From contig NW_024104509.1 of assembly GCF_003945595.2 (NCBI RefSeq), positions 3,286,001 through 3,350,000 on the forward strand: a stretch of DNA of 64,000 nt. The letters run 5' to 3'. Every line of letters starts with the position of its first letter. The first letter of the stretch is position 1. Shown piece by piece: positions 14,001 to 26,000 of this stretch. A program made the translations under genes and the position numbers. The DNA comes from Pipra filicauda (Eukaryota > Chordata > Aves > Passeriformes > Pipridae). The notes beneath the pieces are model-generated. The model was not told where the DNA came from and made no database searches. It worked only from the letters and a program-made list of their open reading frames with translations.

Positions 14001-17000
14001 AAATGGATCATCACAACCCTTAATGTGGCTAGATAAAAGCAGCAGTAAGTAATGTATTTGTTTATACACTCTAGAATCAAACTAACAAAACCACTCCAAA
14101 CTCTTCTATAAACAGAGGACATATTTGAATTTAATAGGGAGATAAAACTTTAATACAGAAATGTTTATCCATTGTGATGATTTTGTGTTACGATAGCAGT
14201 AGATTTTCAATTAGGTCAATATAATGGGTTTTTTTCCTATGTTGCATCAAACTTCAATGTATGTTTTTAATAATATGGTACAACACATATTATGAGTAGA
14301 GATTTCCACAGAAATTTTGATTTTGTCATTTTTTTTTTACATAAATTCAAACTCCTAGGACCTCAGGCTTCTGCATTATTCTTACCCCAACAGATTCCAT
14401 TGATGTTAATGCCAGGTTTTGAGTATAGATAGGATTTCAGCTGTGAAATAACAGAAAATTTTCAGCTCATGGAGTAGATACAAGACTGAAAAAATTAAAA
14501 CCAGCTGTGGGAAGTGACTCAACATAATTGCACATGAATATCTGTAGCAACAGAAAATTAATATTTTTAACACTATTTAATTTAGTTTGTTTATGCAAAT
14601 TAAATGAAAAAATACTCATCAAAAGAGTAGGATGTTAAAAAGTTTAAAAGTCTTATATTAGAAAAGTGAGTTTATGGGCATCTCCAATCAAATAAAAAAT
14701 TTTGTTCTTTCCCAGCTCAGTGCTTTCCAATAAACAGATATATTTTTTATAGAAGAAAAGAAGAAATGTAATCTTTAGAATGGGGTAATCATATTCTTTG
14801 TCAAGTCAGCCTCAGACTCCTTCAGGTTTTAGATCAGTTACAAAGCGATGCAGAGACTAATGCACTGGAATGCTTAGGAAGAAAAACTACAATACACTAT
14901 GTGTGTATTGCAGCTCTTCGCCCTCTGTTTGCAGTGTTTAAAACATAATTCCCTTCTTTTTCAGGTAAGAGGATAGCTTGAGTGTTCATTAATTTCATGG
15001 TATACAGACAAGTAAATAAGCAGAAAAAGGATGTGTACTCCTCTGAATACAGGATGAATCCTGCGGTACTTGCTTTGTCTAAACATTGAGGTCTCAGCCT
15101 TCTGTTCAGAATAAAGCAGTGCTGGGTCTAGACTACTCACCAGTATTGACTTACTGTCTTAAGAGAGTTTGTCTTCTCAAATCAGGACGACTGTAGCCTG
15201 TTAAACCAGCATTTGAATACTCTTCTGATGAGGCAGCTTAGACCCTTCAAGGCTTCACTGGCTCTTTCAAATGCAATATCAGGAGCACTCAATCGGACAA
15301 GAACATATGAATAGGTACGATGAAATGGACTGCAGAAGGAAGCCTTTAGTGAGTGATGTTACTCAAAAGGACTATGGGACTCTTTTATTTAAAATAAGCA
15401 TTTTCAATTACTTATCTCTTGCTTAAACTTATCTGTTTTGATTTGGATGTCCATTTATGTGAATACTGGTAAGATCAGTTATTCTGTAAAGTATGGAGCA
15501 CTGTGTTTTAGAGCAGCACTGGGAGCAACAGGTGTGCTGAGGGCGCATGCCCTACAGCAGGCATGAGAGGATATTGCTCCCATCCAGAGAGTTTATTCTT
15601 GGGTAAACTTTCTGAACTCTCACAGCTGCCTATGAGCTAAAGGGTAGGAGCAAAATGGGTCTTCAGCCTCCCCTTTGCAATCTCAAGGTGCTCAGTACCA
15701 GAGGAGTCAGTGGCTAGCTGAAGTTATTCCGCTGAGCAGAGCAGAGATCACAAATGCACTGAGCTTTCGAGGGGTTCTCTTTGAGTCCAGCCTCAAACTC
15801 CCACCTGAGATCTCAGAGGAGCATCAAGTCTAGTGTTTATAAATGCAAGACAATTTAGCGTGTAGAAAATAAAATTATATACTCTAATGTCACTTTACAG
15901 AAGTGTTTCCTGAAATGCAAGTATTGGAGTCAGAATATGACTGGATCCTGCTAAATGTAAATTTAAGTGGATACTACAGGGTGAACTATGACCAATTAAA
16001 CTTGAAAAGATTAGCACACTTGCTTGAAAATGATCCAAAGGTAAGATCACGTTTGTTTTCTCAAGCTTATAAGAAGACTCTTTTCATGTATTTCTTCTTG
16101 CAGTTCTTACCCAGAATCACATTGGTGAAAATGGGGAATAATGGGAAACTCACATATTACATAAGAAGAAATGATCCACCACTGCACCACTAAAGTCACT
16201 GGCAGCCTTTTATAGAGAAGTGGACAGGCCTGAACAGTTTCACACAGGCATGAAAAATAACTTTACATCGCATTCTATCTTAAAAGTTGTCTTAACAACT
16301 TGTGGTTCTTCCAGTCTCTTCAAATCTGGCTCAAGGAATTACCAGTATGAATGTGTGACTGAGCTTCATCTGGTATTAGGCAACCATGGAGAAGGAAAGC
16401 TGAGAGAAAGCTTTTTATTTCCTCATTTCTTCAAACCACAATGTTTCTGCACTGAAATTTAAAAAAAATCCTCTGGCTTGGGTTTTATATGTGGGATTTT
16501 GTTTGGTTGGTTGGTTTTGAGGGGTTTTGTTTGTTTGTTTTTGTTTGGGGTTTGGTTTTTTTGTGTTTTGTTTTTGTTTTTTTTATTTTGTGGAAAATGT
16601 TCTTAAAAGTTCCAATCAATTCTACTTGGGCTCTTTGAGTCCTCTATAAACACTAACTCAGAGTAGATTTCATTCCACCTCTGACTTGCCACAGCCTGGA
16701 CTGAAAGTGAAAGCAGTACAGAACAACTGTGACTGTATATGGCGTCGCACAGCATCCAGGTGTTGCCTAATCTGACAGTAAGACGAAGGTCAGGTCACTG
16801 GTTTTGGCAACAACAGTAAGAAAATTTAACCTTTCAACATAATAGTAATCAATGCAGTCAGACTTCTCTAGAAAGTTTGGACATGATCAGAACGCATTAA
16901 ACCTTTCTACAGCACACTGGCTTCCTTTCCTATAGGCTTTTTTCTTTCACAGCAAATCTAAGTCAGCAGGAAATTAGGTGGGTTCAGACTCGGAGCCATT

Positions 17001-20000
17001 TTTTGGCACCATGCAGTCTTGTAAAGATGTAACTATAGGCCTGATATGAGGTTCACGAATAGTCTCTTAACTACAGGTCTGGTGACATTCAAGCAAGGCA
17101 GTCGGGTTACAAATAGCGCGGGTTATTAAATGCAACATATGCAGTTCTTTTGGATTGCTAATGATAAATGCATTTACTGCAGAACAGCTGTATATAAACT
17201 AACAATATGATTGCAATCACAAGCTTAATTTCCAGAGTGAAAACAATTGGTGTGGCCAAGGACGCAAGCCTTACCAAAAGGTGTCCCTTCTGGGAAGAAT
17301 GGGGAGGATGAACACATAGATCTGTCCCTACAATTTTGTGTCAAACTCTCATCCCCCAGTTAGGTGGGAAATCAGGGTACATTCTATACCTTATTAACTG
17401 CTATTGTGCAAAGTGCTGTGGGTGGGACTGTGGTCAAACTGTCTGTTCTTTGTGGGAATATTTCTTGGTAGGAAAGTGTTCTTGGTAGCAGTTGTGCAAA
17501 AGCATCCATTCTTTGCAGTTGTGTTATACAGAATATTTCTTGATATCAAGCAGAAGAACGAGATCGTGCAGCTCCTGCCCCACTTCACATTCGTCCCTGG
17601 TGGGTGGCAACACAAACAACCCAACCTCCACCCAGTTTCAACACTGCACACTGAGCTTTGCATTTCTGCCCTGCTTTATGCTTCCAGCAGTCAGTGGTGG
17701 GAATATTTGCTCAAGCAGTGGGCAAGCTGAAGGGGCATGGAATAGGGAGGAGACAAAGAGGACCAGTAGTCCTCAAAAGAGCAAGAGCTGTAGGCAAGTT
17801 CACCCATGGCTGTGCCTTGGTCTTTTAATTCATGACAGTGCAAGCCACTCTGCTTTGGACTGAATACCTATTCTGAATTTACACCTCAAAAGAATAAAAA
17901 GAGTACCAAAATTATATAACTAGGATATTTTTAGGAAATGTGTTATTTCCATATTTTATTTTTATGAAAATGTGCAAGTATGAGGAGTCTTGAAATTCTG
18001 TGCTTGATGTACTGTAGTTGTATATTTATATATAAAACTATATTATGTAGCTGTACATATATATAAATATATATATAAACACAAACATCCCTAAAAGCAC
18101 ATAAATAATTGCAGCTTAAAATGCAGAATCCATTTTGTAGACTTATTTTGACTTAGAAAAACTGCTCGGGGCTCGTCTTATCCTTCTGTAACATAGTAAA
18201 GCTTTTTTAAACTCTTAATGACATGTTTAGATCTATTAACACTACATGAATGCTTTCTGCAGGCTATTCCCGCTGTCAGCAGGTTCCAGCTGATAGATGA
18301 TGTTTTTGTCTTGACAAAGTAAGTATGTTTCGAATATGTCACAGAAAATGATTAAACAACATGATTGCATTCAGGATTGCTACTTCTGCTTCCTTCATTC
18401 CTATCCATATGTATCTCGTAAGAACAACTGCTTTGACAAAATGATGAGGGAATTATTTAATCCCTTCCTTTGTCAGTGCTAAGTGATTTATTTCAAAATT
18501 TCTTTTAACTTTTATTCCAGATCTTAGAAAATTATTTCAAATAATGGCACTGCCACGAGTTCTTTAGGGACTAACCTGTATTTGCTGTAACTCAAAAATG
18601 ATTCCAAATGTAGATTCTGAATTTTCTATAATTTATTCTGGGCTATCTCAGCTATGCTGTTGTACTGCATCACTCTTAATACCTCATTCATTTCTCTTGC
18701 TGATGCATGACTTGGTTGTTCATGTCCGTGGTGCCAGAGAGGTCAGCAATATTGTAGGGAGCTGAAGAAGCATTAAGTGTATCTGTGCCTCAAACATACC
18801 AGAGATCCCAAAAGCATCAGATATCTGTGATGAGTGACCTCAGAGACAAGGTGGCCAAAGCATACTGCTCCCCTTCAGGTCCTGTGGAGGTAGCTCTGAA
18901 AGGAGGAAGTAAAAATTCCTATTCCTTCTCTCATACAAATGTCCTTTTTCATAAGAGAGCTCAAAACTAGTATTTAATTAGGAATGTAACTGTGAAGTAT
19001 AGAAGTATCCTCAAATGTGTTTGGGGTTTTTTGTTTGTTTTTTTTTTCCACATAGGTTTGGATATGTTCAGATTGAAACAGCACTTGAATTAACAAAGTA
19101 CCTTGCCAGAGAAGATGAACTCTTCATATGGAATATGGTATTGTTAAACCTAGTACCCAAGAATTTGGAAAGTACACTGAAGAACTACGAAGTGTATCCA
19201 CTTTTAAAGGTATGACCTTTTTTGTTAGATAGCAAAGATACTAGATCATGTAAATACATCAGTCTAAAATTAATGCTTTTTAAATTCTCAAGAATGAAAT
19301 GATGACTATGATGTGCCAGAATTCTTGTCATTCCTTTTGCATGATTTTGTCAAGTTGGTTTTTTTTTAATAGGAGGAGGTACTTAATTGTGTATGTTAGT
19401 CAGTTACAAGTATTGAGCAATTCTTAGCATAAAACAGAAATATATTTACATTCTTTACATTAAGCTTCATTCTTGGGTTTTGTAAAACTGAGAATCTGGA
19501 AAATACGGCTATCAGTATTAAGTGAAAGGACTAGCACTGCTGTGTATAAAGGGCATACAGTGTGTTTGTGCTCTGTGGTTTGAACTGCCTTTCAGCTCAT
19601 CTTCATGGAGAGAAAGAAGGAATTGAGTTTGGATACTAAATGAGATGATTCTCTCCCATATTTGACTCCCTGAGGCGATACTGTCATATTAATTTCCTTG
19701 ACTTATATTTGAAGATTTCACTTTTGTTTAAAGTACAATCCCACAGCATTAGTTCTCTTAAGTTCTAGAAAACAGAGGTAGGTTTAAAATACGTGAGACT
19801 AACAAAGTACTTCATATCGAGAAGGTTGTTTTTTTTTTCTCTGAGAATGAGTATTTGTTTTCTTTCTTAATGATGTCAAAGGTCCTAGTAATGTGAAATG
19901 GTAACTTGCCAGTTTGAATTGATGTACAGGTTTATTGAATTTTAGATCCACTTTTTAGTTTATTTTAATGTGCTGTATTGTCAGGAAATTAATAGTGGTA

Positions 20001-23000
20001 AATATTTAGCATAAATCTGAGTATATAAGAAACACAGAAAAATAAAAACTTGCATCTAAATGAAAGTAATTTTTCTTTCCCTTCTTTTAAAAGAAATACC
20101 TTTTAAAGAGAATGTTGCCAATATACCATTATTATGCAGGTTTTATTCATAAAAATATTGATGCTTTGGAAGATGACTATTTTGCTCAGTAAGTATTTTG
20201 CTTTTCTCAAAAGTTTGTTCTAGTGTGATTGGATCTGATGCATTGCAGTTTGCTTGTGTAAATTTAAATACAAGATACAAGAATAATTCTCTAATTAATG
20301 TGAACCTAGCTGACTTGTTATTTTTACTGTCCTACAAGTGTGTATTAATTATGATGACACCTCCAGTGAAACTGCAATATCAGAATAGGAGCATAAAAGA
20401 TGATAGTTTAAGGATCTGAGTGGTAGCTTTTTGTTTATCAGAGAAGAGGCTCAGCAGGCTGCCACTAGTTGGAGCAAAACTGACAGCAGTGAACTTAAGA
20501 TATGATTTATGGATCAATCACTAAAACTTTAAAATACTTCATTTCGCAAGGCCACTGCTGCCACAGGCTTGAATGTCAGAGTGATTTTCTTAAAACTAGC
20601 AAGGAAGATATAAACCACACAAAAAACTAAGAAAAAAATATAGTACGTCTGTTGCCTCACTAATATTCATTATATTAATGTCAGGAGTCCATTGTTGATT
20701 GTTTGATTATTTTATTAAACCTCAGCTGTTCCTAGTAGAGGTTCTCTTGGGTTAATGACATCATGTACTGAGACTGTGGTAGTCAAACACAGTTCAAGTA
20801 CTCCAAATGTGGAATGCACACCTTTTATTCTTACTATTTTGGCTTCCTTTCAAGAGCATATTTGGAAAAACTTTTTGCAACAGCGTGCTGGCTGGGCCTC
20901 CAAGATTGTTTGGACCTGTCATCTGAACTGTATGCTAAGTGGATGGACAACCCGGATTACAAGTAAGAATGTTGATTTGTTCTTAGAGGTGTGCATGCCT
21001 AAGTGAGCTGGAAAGTTAAAGGGGGGAGGCAAAACCAGAAATGCCTTCGTACACTGCTCTTATTTCTTGACATAATGACAGAATTTAAGACTGTGTCCCC
21101 CCCAGCCCCCTTCTCTTCCCCAAATCCCAACTTTATGATGATTTCATAATTAGTGCTTTTTCCATAGACTTTACAGGCTGGAGGATGCAGATTTTGCCAT
21201 GAAGACCAAAATCTGGTTAGCCATGTAACAGGTGAACCTCATATTACTGCTAAAATCCCATCTGGTCCAGTGCCTTTGCTGCAATACAGCCTTAGGCTTA
21301 TCATGTATATCAACTCATCTTCTAAGCTTCTCTTTGCAATACTGAGTGAAATGGTGTTTGTACGATACAGGCATCCGCCCAGGGTGAGCCCACCAAATTG
21401 CCTTGCATGTTCTCTATTCAAGTAAAGAGGTGTTGGGAACAGCCGTCAGTTCTTATGTTGTTACTGGAGCCTAGTGGTCAGGTGCCTGGTCTGTAAGAGT
21501 GGAGTCTGGACTCCACCAGAAATAATCTTTCTGTATTCAAGTATTGCACGGTTAAAGAAGATTTACAGTATATTGAAATTCTTATTCTCTTTTCCTCCCT
21601 CTTTCTTTTGATGTCTTTCTATGCAATTGTCAAATAGTATTGGCACTGGTGAGTGAATATTTAAAGTCTATTTTTATTTGTTGTAGTTGTGATGAATATT
21701 TTGTTGTTATTTGCATCTCCATTGATATACGTAGCTGGCTAAGTAAACTGAACTTGTACTTTTATGTTTGTGTTTTTAAAATAGCTTCATAGTGATCATC
21801 CTCATAAAAACCCAAATGAGCTTTGCAGTTAGACCGAATATTTAAATAGCCTAAATACATTCTGTTACTTTCCAGAGAGAATATTCTTACTATTCCACAC
21901 CAGAAGCAACAATATTATGCAGAATTCTCAATCTGTTTTCAAAATAGTCACTTATCTTCTCCTGTTAATAATATTTGAGGGTATTTTTCTGGTGGAATGC
22001 TACATACCTTATTTGTCTTGACGAGACAGTCTGTGAAATATTAATATATTGGGGTTTGAATTAGATGAAGAATATTAATTCTGGTGTCCTCCTTAGCACT
22101 GAGATAAGTTCAAAAGGACTTTACAGGTCTATAAGTGTGGAGAAAAATGCAACTCTGAATTTTGTTAAGTGAAAAAAAAAGATCATGTTTTAAGAAAAAA
22201 AAAAACAACAAGAGGAGATAGGACCCTCCTTAGATTTCAAGTGACAGGTCACAGTTACCATGGAGTTAAAAAGAGACTTCCATGTGCTGGATAGGAAAGG
22301 AAAAGGGCACAATACACTTTTGACTCATATTTCACAGACAGATCCCTTTAGATGCTTTAATGTTCTCCATTTTGAGAGCAAATTCATAATAGGACACTAT
22401 AGCTGTTCTGCCAAAGGTGGAACCCAGTAGGATTTTCACATCTGTGGAAGGGAATAATGCTTTTCTGTTTTAAACTGTGTGATTGACTTTCAGCTAAACA
22501 TCTCCAAACAGTTTCTGGCAGAACTTAACTGGACATGTTACAGTGCATTTTTATCTGTTTCATGAAAATAACAAGCCAAGAGCTGTGATTCCCAGCCAGT
22601 TTCTCAGTTTTACTCTTTTTTGTTTATAGTAGTGTAGTGGAACTTGCTTAATTAATGTTTTCTCAGTGGTGCTATTACTGGCTTGTCTTCTTCTGACAGA
22701 AGGAAATTAGCCTAGAGGGAGGGACAGTGTCGCTGTACATTTTATTTATTTACTAAAGGTTCCCATATTCTGCTGTCACCCTCAAAAGTTCAGAAATCAC
22801 TACATCGCTTCTGCATTGGCTCCAAGAAAACAAAGTAAAATAACGTACCCTGCATTCCAGCAGCTTTTTGTATCTTCCCTAAGGTCCAGAAATGAGAGAA
22901 TCCTGGCAGGCCAGTAATATCAAACCATACAATCACTCCCAGGAAAAATATCAAGATTAATAACTCACATCCTTCAAGCTCCAAAGTTCCTTTGTACTGT

Positions 23001-26000
23001 AGTGACTCTGCCTGGGAACTACACAACATAACCACTTCAGGGCCATCAGAGATGTCACCAGCCAGCAGACCATTGTTCCACAGCAGGCTGCATGTTCAGC
23101 CTGCCTTGAATGCTGAACATCAGAGCTACAGCCAAATGATACACAGAACTTGTCTATTTGCACTTGACTCACAACAACTTTACACTTAGTAACCAAAATT
23201 TTCCTGCAACTATTGGAATGGCTGCAGTTGCAAAATAAATAGATGCACTTTGGCCAATAGAGCTGTACTCTGTTATTACCTTACCGTGGCCCCTTACTGC
23301 AACATTATGAAATGATTATTGAACAAATGACTAGACCCTGTAACTCAAATAAGATCTGTCATAGAAGGATTCATCACAGGACTATTCTTTATCCTGTCAT
23401 AACCACGCAATCTCAGTAAGCATCATTCTTGGTGGCAAACTCCTTATATTACAGCAACTATCTAGGTAAATGAATACAAAGTATTTTTTTAAATAAATAT
23501 TAAATATGTCCCCACTTTCTGTTATTATGCCAGTGAGATCCCCCACCCACAACAGGACTACCAAAATCCCTGCATCTTGCATTTTCACTTCTTAACTAGT
23601 GATGTCTGTCATTCAAAACACCCAGCTCTCTCCCTCTTTCCCACTAGTCCTTCATTTCCAGAGTTTATAACTTCTTTTTGCTTTGAAGATTGGTTTCATA
23701 TATCTGTCCATCTGGCTAACATTGGCTCTCTTTCTGCTGGCATCATCCTCATTTTCTCTAGGATGGTCTACTGAAACTCAGGAATTTTTCTCAAATTGTA
23801 TTTAAATTTGAAATTCTTGTTTCAAATTTTGGGCCTGAAGACTGGCTTTTGTGACGAGAAGCTTGCTTGTTTTTCCAAGTGTATCTCCTGATGGAAGATA
23901 GTTTTTACACCTCTACTTACAATCTTGGTCTAATGTAATGATGAGCAGATTAACAATATGCTATTGAAAAGTTAAATGTTTTATTTGTAGCAATGGGAAC
24001 TATTCTTCTACAGAGAATTAGTCCAAAATACCATTAGTTGAATCTGTTTTCAGATAGCCTGCAAAGTAGAATACTGAAGTCACTGGAAAGTGTTGACAAT
24101 GTCTTAATGTCAGAGACACATCATCACCACAGCAGAAATTTTCTATTCAGCCTTTGTACATGGAGTATTACACTGATCACGTTTGCATTCAGTTTCTGTT
24201 GTGAAATTCATTGCCATGCTGAGGACTCTCCCCTGGGGTGGGAGTAATAGGGGACTGCCTGTTGCACGGAGAAATGTCCCTCTGTTTCCATTTGTGCTGC
24301 AAATGGACCTTCCTACTAGATGCATTCACTGAAGAAATTTTAAAAAGGCATGTCTGGGATGATGCCATTTCCTAGGCTGTGATGGGAAAAAAAAATAGCT
24401 TGGTTCAACTGTCCTAAAAAATGTGGGGTGTTTTGGTTTTCCTTTAAACTGCATGCTTTTTCAGTGCTTAAATAGTGAAAAAAGCAATCAAATTTCCCAT
24501 CTTTATTTACATTGTTATTTTATATTTTCATTCATGTCTATCTTTTAACTGTAAATGAACATTTGCTTTCCATTATGCATTAACAACTGGTTTTGCCTCT
24601 ACAACAGTACAATACCTTTTAATCTTACTTTGCCTTGCAGAATTCCCTTTTTAATTAGAGGAACAGTGTGCTGCTATGGTGTTGCTCTGGGAAGCGCTAA
24701 AGAATGGAACTTTGCATGGGAAATGTATACCCATACTGACTCCACAGAGGACGATAAAGACATCCTGCTCTCTGCCATGAGCTGTGCCAAAGAGTCATGG
24801 TTACTTTACAGGTGACCCTGATCAAAGCATATCTCTGTGTATGTAGAAGTGAATAATAAGAACATAAGTACTGTGCTGTGCAAACCTGACGGAGGTTTGT
24901 CTGCCTCAGAAGTACGTGTCTTGTTGACCACTGGAAGAATCATAAGTTTTCTTATGGAGCAAGTATAATAAACAGGGCAAACACAAATAAATGATCCTTC
25001 TGCAGATGCAACAGCGGTGTCATGTTCAGCACTGGGCCTGTCTTCTGTCAATATATCTAGTGACCTTTTTGAACTAAAATGAGTTATTTTGTGTTGGTTT
25101 TTAACTTGGAACCCATGGGCTGCCCACACCCTATGCACCATAAGAAACAGTAATTATAATTTGCTCTGACATTTTCCTTATCATTTATGATTTTACATAA
25201 TTTTCCCAAACTCCTTCACTCCTGCTTATTTTGTTTCCAAACGGAAGTGTCATAGCCTGTTAGCCTCTGTGCAGAATCAAATTCACCCAGGTTAAAGGCA
25301 AAAGTGCAAAAAGACTTATTAGCAAGCTTTTCACCATTTGAAGTGCAAATTCAACTGAAAAGTAGTGGGTTTTTAAATTTCCAGCTTCACAGAGTGATAG
25401 AATCATGTGATATGCTGAGTTGGAAGGGATCCATGTGGGTCATCAAGTCTACCTCCTCTGACTCCATGTGGGGCAACCAAAAAGTTAAGACAAATATTGA
25501 AGAGTCTTGCCCAAATGCTTCCGGAACACAGTTTGGAATACAGTGTTAATTTTCTTTTACTGACATCCATATCTTTATCAGTAAAAATATGTTGACGTTG
25601 AATTCTCTGTCATGTTTACATTACCTAAAGCATTTGTTAAAAGATGCAAATTTGGCCATGCAGTAATGATGATCATCCAAGAGTTTACATGAATTCCATG
25701 GGTCTAAAGCTCTGGAAGTAGCAGAGATTTTACTCCTTCCAGCCACCTGCTCTAGTGATGGTGGTCATTTGAAAAGACAGAAAAAATATGCCTGAGAATA
25801 ACGCAAGAAGTGTTGCAAAGAGATATCCAATCAGCTACGCTGATTTCCCCTCTAACCTTCATTATAACCCTTCATTATGTTAAACATAGTGGTGGCATGC
25901 AAATGGGAGAAACCCAACTCAACTACTATACTCATAAAGCAGCTGCCTGCAAGACCTTATGAGAAGAATAACTCTAGAAGTGTTCCTTTGAAAATAGGAG

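Larger units (their letters stand above)
11357..15900 (+). other. LVRN introns (11357-12417, 12588-13967, 14045-15900); no genes
   Basis: AT-rich intronic sequence between the exons at 12418 and 13968 and before 15901. No mobile element, RNA gene or extra exon could be supported. Confidence 0.55.
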
